Shown here in pieces: positions 15,337 to 21,783 of a stretch of 29,552 bases of DNA. Under the pieces are notes generated by a model. It did no database searches, was not told where the DNA came from, and worked only from the letters and a program-made list of their open reading frames with translations. The DNA is taken from positions 1 through 29,552 of the IMG/VR virus record IMGVR_UViG_3300047297_000053. One strand, 5' to 3'. The position numbers and the translations under genes are program-made. The DNA is from a virus. The first letter of the stretch is position 1, and every line of letters starts with the position of its first letter.

Positions 15337-15389
15337 AAAAAAATCCCTCTCAAATCGTAGTAGTAGAAGTACACACGATTCAAAAGGGA
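15337..15389 (-). terminator. Leader hairpin with U-tract directly before the replication gene (attenuator candidate)
   Basis: In minus-strand RNA, UCCCUUUUGAAUCGU (15389-15375) pairs with ACGAUUUGAGAGGGA (15358-15344) over 15 bp. The three non-Watson-Crick pairs are all G.U wobbles, while the plus strand would have C.A mismatches. The loop is 16 nt. Seven U follow (15343-15337), then the AUG of the replication gene. This is the form of an intrinsic terminator placed so that a paused or terminated transcript ends at the start codon. GTAGAAG at 15413-15419 (coding strand GUAGAAG) is complementary to CUUCUAC in the loop, so an alternative fold is possible. Confidence 0.65.
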
Positions 15390-15435
15390 AATAGGGGTTT
15401 AACTTTCGGCATCTTCTACATACCAGTTAACAGTT

Positions 15436-15467
15436 CAAATATAATACATCACACGGAATATCCCAAT
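15436..15467 (-). promoter_or_regulatory. Promoter, Bacteroidota type (replication operon)
   Basis: Minus strand: ATTG (15467-15464, three of four TTTG bases), 20 bp, TATATTTG (15443-15436). Transcription would begin near 15430 and give a leader of about 95 nt containing the hairpin at 15337-15389. The -33 box overlaps the end of the upstream gene. Confidence 0.5.
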
Positions 15468-15721
15468 TCTTTTTTCACTCTTAATTGCGATTTGTGACGA
15501 TCAGCGTAATTCACTCCACGCAATTCCTCGTTCTCCTCCTGGTGCTTCGCTCTCCATCTGCGGATGGTTTCCGGTGATGGCAATCTCTTTGCTTCAAATT
15601 CCGTGAAGAAGTCCTTCCCATCGCACAACCTTCGGTAAATGACCGCCATCAGTTTAATATCGCAATCCCTCGTTTCGGGTTTGTGTTGCAATAAATACGC
15701 AACCATTTCTTTCGTGTTCAT
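15449..15721 (-). CDS. Conserved phage protein with HTH-like segment
   Basis: 90 residues: MNTKEMVAYLLQHKPETRD, then DCDIKLMAVIYRRLC, then LPSPETIRRWRAKHQEENEE and a basic end. The PSPETIRRWRAKHQ segment reads as a recognition-helix-like element and recurs in small proteins near recombination and replication genes of Bacteroidota phages. The function is not known. It overlaps the 47-residue ORF by 4 bp (ATGA). It is the last gene before the replication promoter. Confidence 0.7.
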   Translation of the reverse strand: MNTKEMVAYLLQHKPETRDCDIKLMAVIYRRLCDGKDFFTEFEAKRLPSPETIRRWRAKHQEENEELRGVNYADRHKSQLRVKKELGYSV

Positions 15722-15861
15722 TGTCGGTCTATAAAGTTTGCATAATAGATTGCATCGGTTTCATTCTCAAAGGTGGCGAGTAGTTCCCCAGCGAAGTACA
15801 CACGCCATTTGACAATCTCATTTATTGATGCTCTTACCACGAGTGCTTTGATTTTTGTCAT
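15718..15861 (-). CDS. Short ORF, 47 residues
   Basis: A frame from ATG 15861 encodes MTKIKALVVRASINEIVKWR and ends YYANFIDRQ, stopping at TGA 15718 in an ATGA overlap with the next gene. It fills a 96-bp gap between two genes that is otherwise unexplained. The sequence looks like a small beta-alpha protein (VKWRVYFAGELLATFENETD). The start overlaps the end of the 91-residue gene by 44 bp. Evidence is context and translational coupling only. Confidence 0.5.
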   Translation of the reverse strand: MTKIKALVVRASINEIVKWRVYFAGELLATFENETDAIYYANFIDRQ

Positions 15862-16093
15862 CGTTTAGTTCCTTTAAAAAGTTGGCTTGTAGTTCCCAAG
15901 TTTTTGCACGGTCATTTGCTTCCGCAATCTTTGAACGGATTTCAAGAAGTTCAGTTTCGTAATCCCAAATCAAACGATTCTTGTTTGATAGTTTTTCAAG
16001 TAATTCATCTTTCTCTTCAGACGCTTTGTGTAACTGGAGAAGGGTGATGACAAACAAGATTGCCATTCCGATAATTAAGTAATTTTGTATCAT
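15818..16093 (-). CDS. Small membrane-anchored coiled-coil protein
   Basis: 91 residues: an N-terminal membrane segment (residues 3-21, QNYLIIGMAILFVITLLQL) and a long charged helix (KASEEKDELLEKLSNKNRLI to about 75). This is the layout of a bitopic membrane protein with a coiled-coil domain. It could be a periplasmic coiled coil (spanin-like) or a cytoplasmic tether, and topology cannot be fixed. It is co-transcribed with early genes, not the lysis genes. ATGA overlap with the upstream 68-residue membrane protein. Confidence 0.65.
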   Translation of the reverse strand: MIQNYLIIGMAILFVITLLQLHKASEEKDELLEKLSNKNRLIWDYETELLEIRSKIAEANDRAKTWELQANFLKELNDDKNQSTRGKSINK

Positions 16094-16296
16094 TTGGTTT
16101 TTCCTTTATAAAATTTGTGTTTATAGATTGCCTTCGTGTATGTATCAAATTCGGGGATGTAGTTGTCCCTTTCAAATTCATACGGTGATGCTTCAGGCAA
16201 GTTGTCAAAGTCACGGAAGTATTGTTTCAACTTCCAGTACACGAACATCACCGCAATGGTGATGGGTGTAATTACGATTAAGAATATCAAATCCAT
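16090..16296 (-). CDS. Small membrane protein, 68 residues
   Basis: From ATG 16296 (AAAACTATGG start context); the GTG at 16326 is less likely because it lies inside a hairpin. One membrane segment (MDLIFLIVITPITIAVMFVY) precedes a charged region rich in Tyr, Phe and Lys (ASPYEFERDNYIPEFDTYTK). Function unknown. Overlaps the next small membrane protein by 4 bp; the pair may act together. Confidence 0.6.
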   Translation of the reverse strand: MDLIFLIVITPITIAVMFVYWKLKQYFRDFDNLPEASPYEFERDNYIPEFDTYTKAIYKHKFYKGKTK

Positions 16297-16310
16297 AGTT
16301 TTATAATTAA

Positions 16311-16330
16311 GGGGATGATTGCTCACCCCC
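16311..16330 (-). terminator. GC-rich hairpin with GCAA tetraloop
   Basis: Minus-strand RNA GGGGGUGA-GCAA-UCAUCCCC: an 8-bp stem with one G.U pair and a GNRA-type loop. It lies 8 bp after the stop of the 77-residue gene and 14 bp before the ATG at 16296. The following UUAAUUAU is only partly U-rich, so it may be a weak terminator, an RNA-stability element or a translational control site. Confidence 0.4.
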
Positions 16331-16337
16331 GTGTTTT

Positions 16338-16571
16338 TTAGAATAATTGAATTAATTTAATGTTGTGATAGTCAAGTTCAAATCTTGATGTAACTCCGTG
16401 AACAATTACCTCTGCCCAAAGTGATTCGTTTGTAGCACGATATTCAAATTGTTTTGCTAATTGCATTTGAATAAAATCAGGTGAGATGTTCAAATGGGTG
16501 GAAATTGTCTTGTACTGGTAACTTCCTTCGTAAAATCTTACTGTGTTATTTTGTGTTTGTGTCATATCCAT
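16338..16571 (-). CDS. Hypothetical small protein behind an early promoter
   Basis: 77 residues, MDMTQTQNNTVRFYEGSYQY, then an amphipathic helix (SPDFIQMQLAKQFEY) and a beta-like end (WAEVIVHGVTSRFELDYHNI). No family recognised. Two starts are possible (ATG 16571 or 16565); both lie within about 10 nt of a -7 box at 16576-16583, so the message would have almost no leader. It is first in the 16571-15449 cluster. Confidence 0.6.
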   Translation of the reverse strand: MDMTQTQNNTVRFYEGSYQYKTISTHLNISPDFIQMQLAKQFEYRATNESLWAEVIVHGVTSRFELDYHNIKLIQLF

Positions 16572-16575
16572 AAAT

Positions 16576-16607
16576 CAAACTAACAACATATTTTTCTATT
16601 CTGCAAA
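16576..16607 (-). promoter_or_regulatory. Promoter, Bacteroidota type (small early genes)
   Basis: Minus strand: TTTG (16607-16604), 20 bp, TTAGTTTG (16583-16576), one mismatch to TAnnTTTG. It sits in the 69-bp gap after the exonuclease gene, 4 nt before an ATG. Geometry equals that of the promoters at 7056 and 18292. Confidence 0.5.
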
Positions 16608-16640
16608 TTTATTTTATAGTAGAGTTGGTGAATGAACGAT

Positions 16641-17288
16641 TTACTTAGTGATTGACATAAATAGTTCTCCAGCCGATGCCAACTTCTCGTCAATGATTTC
16701 TTGGATGTCCTCCTCCAAAGTGATCAAGGTGCTTGTCATCTTCTTTCCGTGTGGCATTCGTGGATCATAACTTACGAAATACGCTTCTTCCATTTCCGTT
16801 GCAATCATACCCATCTGAACTTGCCAATAGTATTCAGGGCGTTTTGATTTGAACTGCTCGTTGTTGGTAATTAAAAAGTTCTGAAGGTGATTGCCTGAAT
16901 TGAAAGGACATTTAATCTCTACCAATTGCCATCCGAGTGCATCAGGTGAATATCCACCCCACTCCCCATAGGTGATGAAGGTGTATGTTTCTGCACCATA
17001 GTAAGTGTAAAATTCTTCTGAATCTTGGGCAAAGTATTGGAACGCTTCCTTCTCGTGTTCCTTGCCCCAATCCAATGCACGACCATACATCTCCGCTTTT
17101 TGCCCGGTTAAGTATTCCGCTGCCTTCTCAAAGATGAATGTCTTTGCAGTTTCTGAGAGATACTCCGATTTGTTTTTTGGAGTACCCATCAGTTTGTGTA
17201 TTTCAGATGCCGTGAATCGTGAGCTTCTCAATTGATGCCAATCGTCTTCGGTCAAATTAGTGTGAATTGTTGGAAGTTGAAGTTTCAT
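16641..17288 (-). CDS. YqaJ-like viral recombinase (5'-3' exonuclease)
   Basis: 215 residues with the PD-(D/E)xK nuclease pattern of the YqaJ/lambda-exonuclease family: SSRFTASEIHKLMG (22-35), YGRALDWGKEHE (68-79), GYSPDALG (D116), LVEIKCPF (E124, K126) and YYWQVQMGM. Such enzymes resect dsDNA ends to expose 3' strands for the partner annealing protein. That partner, an ERF protein, is the upstream gene, and the two overlap by 4 bp (ATGA), so they form a standard phage recombination pair. Length is normal for the family. Confidence 0.92.
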   Translation of the reverse strand: MKLQLPTIHTNLTEDDWHQLRSSRFTASEIHKLMGTPKNKSEYLSETAKTFIFEKAAEYLTGQKAEMYGRALDWGKEHEKEAFQYFAQDSEEFYTYYGAETYTFITYGEWGGYSPDALGWQLVEIKCPFNSGNHLQNFLITNNEQFKSKRPEYYWQVQMGMIATEMEEAYFVSYDPRMPHGKKMTSTLITLEEDIQEIIDEKLASAGELFMSITK

Positions 17289-17824
17289 TTCTCGCCAATT
17301 AAAAGTTTCTGATTCACTTCACTCACTTCAAACTTCGTGGTGATGTCGGTCATCAATCCACCCGTCTTCAAATGCTCAACGGCTTTTGCCCAACTAGAGT
17401 GCTTTGGTGTAAGTTCATCACGCTTGGGTGCTGACTGTCTTCCCATTGCTTTCTCTCCGTCATCGTCATCGTCAATGTTTAAGTTTAGGATTGAACCGAG
17501 TGCATATCTCCTTGCATAGGTGATTGCACTTCCCATTGCTTGTGGATCGTTTTGTTTTGCAACCGGCATCACATACGATGATTCAATCCATTCGCCTGAT
17601 TCAGCGTGAATGATTAATGTCGTGAGTGCATTGCCATCAGGGAATTGAGTGATTGCCAATCCGCATTCGCTTAATGGCTTTTGAATGGTATCCAGTATGT
17701 TCGCTAAACTTGCATACTTGGATTTGAAGAAAGGATTTGATGATTCCTTTCCGACCTTGCTCACCGATGCTTGGAATGTTACCAATGCACCAGCAATGTT
17801 CTTGATTGATTCGCTTTTATTCAT
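17285..17824 (-). CDS. erf: ERF-family single-strand annealing protein
   Basis: 179 residues with ERF hallmarks: NPFFKSKYASLANILDTIQK (30-49), LSECGLAITQFP, and NDPQAMGSAITYARRYAL followed by GSILNLNIDDDDDGE (about 92-124). The C-terminal part (PKRDELTPKHSSWAKAVEHL onward) is a less conserved tail likely to bind partners. ERF proteins anneal complementary strands and support recombination-dependent replication or genome circularisation. Coupled by 4 bp to the YqaJ exonuclease. The start has an AACTCTATG context without a Shine-Dalgarno sequence. Confidence 0.92.
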   Translation of the reverse strand: MNKSESIKNIAGALVTFQASVSKVGKESSNPFFKSKYASLANILDTIQKPLSECGLAITQFPDGNALTTLIIHAESGEWIESSYVMPVAKQNDPQAMGSAITYARRYALGSILNLNIDDDDDGEKAMGRQSAPKRDELTPKHSSWAKAVEHLKTGGLMTDITTKFEVSEVNQKLLIGEK

Positions 17825-17836
17825 AGAGTTTTGTTT

Positions 17837-18106
17837 TTAGAAAAAGTTGGTTCTTTGTCCTATCATAAATAGAACCTTAAATTTGGTTGGTTCAGCATTG
17901 AAGAATGCTTCTGAGTTGATGCCGTCAAATTCTTTGATACAACAATCACCAAATCCGCTGGTGGTTGAATTGACATAATCGTCAAGTTCTTCAATGTGAT
18001 TTGCGATAAGCCAATTATCAACGGCTTCAATTGTGTAGACATACTTCTCTACATTGATACGACCTTGCAAGGTTAGTATCCATCCATTGATTGCCAACTC
18101 AATCAT
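17837..18106 (-). CDS. Hypothetical small protein, 89 residues
   Basis: MIELAINGWILTLQGRINVE, then AVDNWLIANHIEELDDYVNS, TSGFGDCCIKEFDGI and an aromatic C-terminus. No family recognised; the SGFGDCCIKEFDG segment with adjacent Cys is the most distinctive part. A strong GGGAGGTGAAC lies just before ATG 18106, inside the end of the HTH gene, which it overlaps by 8 bp. Position suggests an early regulatory or host-interaction role, but nothing shows it. Confidence 0.6.
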   Translation of the reverse strand: MIELAINGWILTLQGRINVEKYVYTIEAVDNWLIANHIEELDDYVNSTTSGFGDCCIKEFDGINSEAFFNAEPTKFKVLFMIGQRTNFF

Positions 18107-18284
18107 TGTTCACCTCCCTCAATGCAATCTCAATGACTGCTTTTGCTTTTGGAGAAACGATGTTTCCATCGACTAAATACTTGCGAACGGTTGGAAGTGA
18201 CACTCCGGTCTTCCGTGCGACAATCTGAAAAAGACCTTGTCTTCGTTTCAGTTTGATTGTTTCAATTGCTTTTGCGTAATCCAT
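18099..18284 (-). CDS. Small HTH DNA-binding protein
   Basis: 61 residues from ATG 18284; the promoter box at 18292-18299 excludes the longer start at 18314. KLKRRQGLFQIVARKTGVSL then PTVRKYLVDGN (about 11-40) is a helix-turn-helix (QIVARKTGVSLPTVRKYL), followed by PKAKAVIEIALREV. This is repressor-like in size and fold. Being first in the early unit and nearly leaderless, it could repress its own promoter or neighbours. Since no integrase is found, its role may be timing of early genes and not lysogeny. Confidence 0.75.
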   Translation of the reverse strand: MDYAKAIETIKLKRRQGLFQIVARKTGVSLPTVRKYLVDGNIVSPKAKAVIEIALREVNND

Positions 18285-18291
18285 AACGGCA

Positions 18292-18323
18292 CAAAAGTAA
18301 AATAAACAATTCAATAATGCAAA
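18292..18323 (-). promoter_or_regulatory. Promoter, Bacteroidota type (early recombination operon)
   Basis: Minus strand: TTTG (18323-18320), 20 bp, TACTTTTG (18299-18292), a full match to -33/-7 consensus. The -7 box ends 7 nt before the HTH gene's ATG (18284), so the start site would fall at or beside the start codon. It is in the only gap between the late connector gene (stop 18340) and the early genes. Confidence 0.65.
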
Positions 18324-18339
18324 TAAACTTTTCTTTTTG

Positions 18340-18876
18340 TTAGATTTTTATGTCTTCCGAAAATATCAAATCCCCGAATCTTGCATTCAGCTCGTTGACC
18401 AATTCCATCTGAATGGATTCCGTGAATGCCTTCTCAAGGAATGGTTGTGCCTTTGTTCCGCTTCGGTGAATCTTCTTGGCAATTGCTTTTGCAAGTGAAT
18501 CGTATGTTTGACCTTCGCTTGGTTTGATACCCTTTTGACTGATCCAAGTTTTTAACGACTGCCAAAGGTACGGAGTGCCTTCAATATGTCCTCCTCGTGT
18601 TGGCTTCCTTCCGTATTCAATGAACTCCCAATAGTCCTCAGCCAACAAGATTGTGTTGATGGATGTCGGTGACTTTGTGATGCTTCCTGGTTGAAACGAT
18701 TGGCGAAGTTTGGATGATGCGTTTGTTCCATTGGCATCCAAGTTTGCCCAAATCGGCGGAATGACTTTCTTGTTCCACCAATCAATGATGATCTGCTGAA
18801 GGAGTGAACCTTGAGATGCGTCACCCAAATAAGTATCAAGTGCATCGGGCAATTTGGATAAATCTATTTCAGCCAC
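18340..18876 (-). CDS. Head-tail joining protein, HK97 gp10-like
   Basis: 178 residues. KLRQSFQPGSITKSPTSINT, DYWEFIEYGRKPTRGG (about 80-96) and a helix with KAQPFLEKAFTESI (about 140-155) are the conserved parts of HK97 gp10/tail-completion-like proteins: a beta core with E-Y-G, then a P-F-L-E-K-A-F helix. Such proteins join connector and tail. It overlaps the membrane protein upstream by 13 bp and is the last gene of the late unit from 26924. Separation from the capsid genes is unusual. Confidence 0.75.
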   Translation of the reverse strand: MAEIDLSKLPDALDTYLGDASQGSLLQQIIIDWWNKKVIPPIWANLDANGTNASSKLRQSFQPGSITKSPTSINTILLAEDYWEFIEYGRKPTRGGHIEGTPYLWQSLKTWISQKGIKPSEGQTYDSLAKAIAKKIHRSGTKAQPFLEKAFTESIQMELVNELNARFGDLIFSEDIKI

Positions 18877-19208
18877 ATTGCAACGCTTAAAATGGTTAGG
18901 ACTACACTCAGCATCTTATATGACAACAAAGTGCGTGAGATGGCTTTATTTCGCTTCACAAGTGCATTGTTGTCATCTTTCAAGTATCCGATGTTTGTCT
19001 TTTGCTTGGTGATGATAGAATCTTGCTGATGAATGATGACGGAATCCGATGTCACGATTTTGCAAAGAACGGTGACTTGCCTTCTTGCGATTGCACCCTT
19101 CACCAAATAGTGGTTTGCTTCTTGAATTACACAAGTATCAATCAATACTTGTCCATTGCTGGTCATAGGAATCAGAAACAATAAGAACCACATTCTACAA
19201 AGTAGCAT
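18864..19208 (-). CDS. Signal peptide plus C-terminal membrane anchor protein (spanin-like?)
   Basis: 114 residues from ATG 19208 (ATG 19193 also possible). MLLCRMWFLLFLIPMTSNGQ is a signal peptide-like start; the middle is a helical region (DSVIIHQQDSIITKQKTNIG, DDNNALVKRNKAIS); the end (LLSYKMLSVVLTILSVAMWL) is a membrane segment. A protein exported and held by a C-terminal anchor with a periplasmic coiled coil would suit envelope disruption, but no lipobox is seen and the gene is not beside the amidase. The spanin idea is an inference; a host-membrane protein is equally possible. Confidence 0.55.
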   Translation of the reverse strand: MLLCRMWFLLFLIPMTSNGQVLIDTCVIQEANHYLVKGAIARRQVTVLCKIVTSDSVIIHQQDSIITKQKTNIGYLKDDNNALVKRNKAISRTLLSYKMLSVVLTILSVAMWLK

Positions 19209-19431
19209 TTTTTGGCGATTGTTTTTCTTTGGTTTCAATCAGCTTGTCAAGATACCACTTCGCTTTGTACAAATCTTCAAGACCATTCTTGTCCTCACAA
19301 CGCCAAATGTATTTGATTATGTTCCCGGTGCAAACTGCGATGATTCCTTTTTTATTGGTTGTTGCTGATTCAATCGCATCAATGCACTCAATCAATCCTT
19401 GCTTATAGTGTTTTGGGTTGACCGCATCCAT
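19195..19431 (-). CDS. DUF3310 family protein
   Basis: 78 residues with the DUF3310 core: VNPKHYKQGLIECIDAIES (4-22) and GNIIKYIWRCEDKNGLEDLY (36-55) plus KAKWYLDKLI. This small helical domain is very widespread in phages, sometimes fused to nucleotide kinases or MazG-like proteins, and a role in nucleotide metabolism has been proposed without proof. It overlaps the previous gene by 37 bp and the next by 14 bp. Confidence 0.9.
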   Translation of the reverse strand: MDAVNPKHYKQGLIECIDAIESATTNKKGIIAVCTGNIIKYIWRCEDKNGLEDLYKAKWYLDKLIETKEKQSPKNATL

Positions 19432-19652
19432 TTCTTTACAAATATATCATATTCTTCTTCCAGTATAAACGAATGACCACCGAGCATATAAACAATGCAA
19501 TACTCGTGGTATGCACTTACACCAACAATTTGTGCAGAATCAATCGCACCATCTTCAACAATTTCAACGATGTCTGATTCGCCTTCAATCAAACCCATCC
19601 AATTTTCGTTCTTCTGCTCGTGAACAATTTGAACCTTTAGGATAACGCCCAT
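19392..19652 (-). CDS. Hypothetical small acidic protein
   Basis: 86 residues, MGVILKVQIVHEQKNENWMG, an acidic beta-rich middle (ESDIVEIVEDGAID), and LGGHSFILEEEYDIFVKKWM near the end. No family recognised. It lies 17 bp after the metallophosphoesterase stop and overlaps DUF3310. Retained because codon flow and operon spacing are continuous. Confidence 0.6.
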   Translation of the reverse strand: MGVILKVQIVHEQKNENWMGLIEGESDIVEIVEDGAIDSAQIVGVSAYHEYCIVYMLGGHSFILEEEYDIFVKKWMRSTQNTISKD

Positions 19653-19669
19653 ATTCTTTTTTTTAACCT

Positions 19670-20515
19670 TTAGATTGTTTTGTGAGTATAAGCAACAATC
19701 TTGCGACCTGTATTTTCATCTCTATGTGGATTCATAATCAACCATCGACCTCCGATTGGCTTAGGCGATGCACCCCTTTCGATATGCCAACCCTTTGAAC
19801 CATCTCCGTATTCTTCTTTGTATGCCGAAGTACGAATCATCAAGATGTCACGAAGTACGATTGTATCCTTGTTTGATAAGCATTCAACCGTGTAGGTCAT
19901 TTCATAGTCCTCGTGAACGTGTCCCATCCAAATGGCATCTGCATTCTCTACGTTTACGCTCATCCGGTTGTGTTGAATTGTTCCACGAGTTACCGCACCA
20001 CCACCACCGAATCCGTGCATATATTTCATCTTATACGATACCACTTTTTTCAATTCACCATAATTAAAATTGTAACGAATCCATCCACCATATCCACCTA
20101 CCTGAATATCGCTTCCAGTTTTGTAGTTTAGCAAAGTGACAAAGCGTTCAATGATGTCGGTTTCTTGGCGTTTGAGAATGTTTGTTTCGTGATTACCATA
20201 TCCGATGAGCTTAATCAAATGAGCATAGGGCGTGAACCACTCAACCGCAGTTTCAATAATTGCATCAAAGTAATTTGCAACATTGTGTTCAGGTCGGATG
20301 TCTGACTTGCTCTTTCGTGGATCATACGCACCTTGCATCAAACAAAATAAATCTCCGTTGATTAGGATGTCGTTGTTCCCGGCAAGTGCCTGATCAAGAT
20401 GTTTCTTGAGAGTTAGTCGGTCACACTTTGGATTGTCCCAATGCAAATCAGAAATCAATAGAACCTTCGTTTGTTCAAACGGCTTGTCAATTTTGATGAC
20501 GTTGTTTTTTTTCAT
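19670..20515 (-). CDS. Calcineurin-like metallophosphoesterase
   Basis: 281 residues containing all blocks of a dinuclear metal phosphoesterase: ISDLHWD (D23, H25), INGDLF (D55), YGNHE (N108, H109), MHGFGG (H167) and WMGHVHED (H199, H201). It should hydrolyse a phosphodiester or monoester, such as nucleic-acid ends or nucleotides; the insert at residues 60-100 and the C-terminal part (SAYKEEYGDGSKGW) may set substrate. It lies among head-tail genes, coupled by 4 bp to a membrane protein upstream, where no nuclease function is obvious. ATG 20515 has the AACTCTATG start context. Confidence 0.9.
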   Translation of the reverse strand: MKKNNVIKIDKPFEQTKVLLISDLHWDNPKCDRLTLKKHLDQALAGNNDILINGDLFCLMQGAYDPRKSKSDIRPEHNVANYFDAIIETAVEWFTPYAHLIKLIGYGNHETNILKRQETDIIERFVTLLNYKTGSDIQVGGYGGWIRYNFNYGELKKVVSYKMKYMHGFGGGGAVTRGTIQHNRMSVNVENADAIWMGHVHEDYEMTYTVECLSNKDTIVLRDILMIRTSAYKEEYGDGSKGWHIERGASPKPIGGRWLIMNPHRDENTGRKIVAYTHKTI

Positions 20516-20826
20516 AGAGTTGTGTCAAGTGTACGATGTATCTCAATTGCTTGTTTCAGACCTACTGACGAACTTTTGAATGTGTCAAGGTAGATTGTAT
20601 CCAAGTGATTCAGATATTTGATTAGAACGCTTCTTTTGATTTTCTCACGTTCAACAATTCTTTCGTGCATTTCTACCTTCAATAGTGTTTTTGGCTTCGG
20701 ATGTTCGTCAAAATTAAACATCGCCCAAATCACACTAAATAGGTACAACGCAACTATTGCTGAGATAAGGAGTGAGAACTTGGAAGTTGATTGCATATCC
20801 AGCCAATATATCAGTTTTTGAATCAT
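20512..20826 (-). CDS. Membrane-anchored helical protein (possible inner spanin-like)
   Basis: 104 residues from ATG 20826 or 94 from ATG 20796. A membrane segment (SLLISAIVALYLFSVIWAMF, about 18-37) is followed by a charged helical region (VEMHERIVEREKIKRSVLIK, then HLDTIYLDTFKSSS). The N-terminal anchor plus helical domain resembles inner-membrane spanins, but there is no adjacent outer-membrane lipoprotein. It overlaps the upstream completion-protein gene by up to 92 bp in another frame, which is large, so the shorter start is somewhat more likely. ATGA overlap with the phosphoesterase gene. Confidence 0.55.
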   Translation of the reverse strand: MIQKLIYWLDMQSTSKFSLLISAIVALYLFSVIWAMFNFDEHPKPKTLLKVEMHERIVEREKIKRSVLIKYLNHLDTIYLDTFKSSSVGLKQAIEIHRTLDTTL

Positions 20827-21175
20827 AGAATGGTGATGCGTTTCCGCTGATGCTTAGTTCAAAGTCACCATCGGATTCGGTGTTGGTTTCTACCAACGCA
20901 AAAATGTCTGACATAATTTGTGCAGTATCCGACAAAACTTCAATTGTGTTGGATTCAGATTCAAAAACACGATCCATCACAAGCAATGCAAAGTTGTATG
21001 TCATCAACTTCCCGGCTGACTGCAAATTAAAGCCATCAGGATACAACCAAACCAACGGATAGTATTCAACATTCTCAACCGTCAAATTTGATTGCTGACC
21101 TACCCCAAACTTTCCGACCATTTTATGGCTTTCGGCTGCGGTCTGAATCTTTTTGATTATTTGGTTTAATGTCAT
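20735..21175 (-). CDS. Head-tail or tail completion protein
   Basis: 146 residues: MTLNQIIKKIQTAAESHKMV, FGVGQQSNLTVENVEYYPLV, then TYNFALLVMDRVFESESNTI and a long amphipathic helix (EVLSDTAQIMSDIFALVE). This arrangement (N-terminal helix, beta sandwich, D-R-V) is typical of a family of small structural proteins that follow the connector gene in Bacteroidota siphophages, probably tail-terminator-like. The ring-forming role is inferred from order: portal, connector, this gene, then gp10-like. Confidence 0.6.
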   Translation of the reverse strand: MTLNQIIKKIQTAAESHKMVGKFGVGQQSNLTVENVEYYPLVWLYPDGFNLQSAGKLMTYNFALLVMDRVFESESNTIEVLSDTAQIMSDIFALVETNTESDGDFELSISGNASPFYDSKTDILAGYAINFQVLTPYLSNSCVVPI

Positions 21176-21219
21176 TTTTTAGGAATTTGAGAAGTTTGGC
21201 TTCGTTGTTCTTTTGCCAC

Positions 21220-21783
21220 TTATTTGTCCTCGTGGGGGAAGTCATAGTTGAAGAAACAATCGTCATATCTTAGTGGTAAATAAATTCCTCCGCTGAATGC
21301 AGTTGATTTCGGTCTGATGGTGTCAATCGTGTTGCCGGGATTCAAGAACAACGGATAGTCATTCGTGTTGGTACGGAGATAATCTCTCAACCTATTTGCA
21401 TAGTATTCCGCTTTGTCACGATATCTGCCTTCAATCAATGTCATCTCCTCAACGGATACGGCACGAGCATTGTCCGATTCACGAGATGCAACCGATTTGT
21501 TCATCAACTTGAATGTCATTGGCAACATCGCCTCAGTCAAGGTATAATACTTCAAACAAGGTGCAATGTATGAATCCAAAAGAGTGACATTCAAAGCACT
21601 CAATGTATTTGCAAACGCTTGTGTCTGCAACTGGTTGTAAATACCCGAACCAATCACATCACGGATGTAGATTTCCTGAGCTTCTTTGATTGCTGACTTC
21701 AGCAACTTATCGTCAACATTCTCATTCAAAGGTGTGTTGTCCTTCAAATAGGTTGTTGATATGAAATATACAAAGTTTGTCAT
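21220..21783 (-). CDS. Head-tail connector protein (DUF6712-like)
   Basis: 187 residues from ATG 21783, chosen because AAGGAGGT precedes it and it forms TAATG with the portal stop; the longer frame to 21828 would run into the portal. Residues 1-75 contain VDDKLLKSAIKEAQEIYIRD and VIGSGIYNQL, then a helical bundle with ESDNARAVSVEEMTLIEGRY and YYANRLRDYLRTN. These match small helical connector proteins of Bacteroidota phages that bind beneath the portal. The C-terminal tail (about 150-187) is aromatic and variable. Confidence 0.75.
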   Translation of the reverse strand: MTNFVYFISTTYLKDNTPLNENVDDKLLKSAIKEAQEIYIRDVIGSGIYNQLQTQAFANTLSALNVTLLDSYIAPCLKYYTLTEAMLPMTFKLMNKSVASRESDNARAVSVEEMTLIEGRYRDKAEYYANRLRDYLRTNTNDYPLFLNPGNTIDTIRPKSTAFSGGIYLPLRYDDCFFNYDFPHEDK

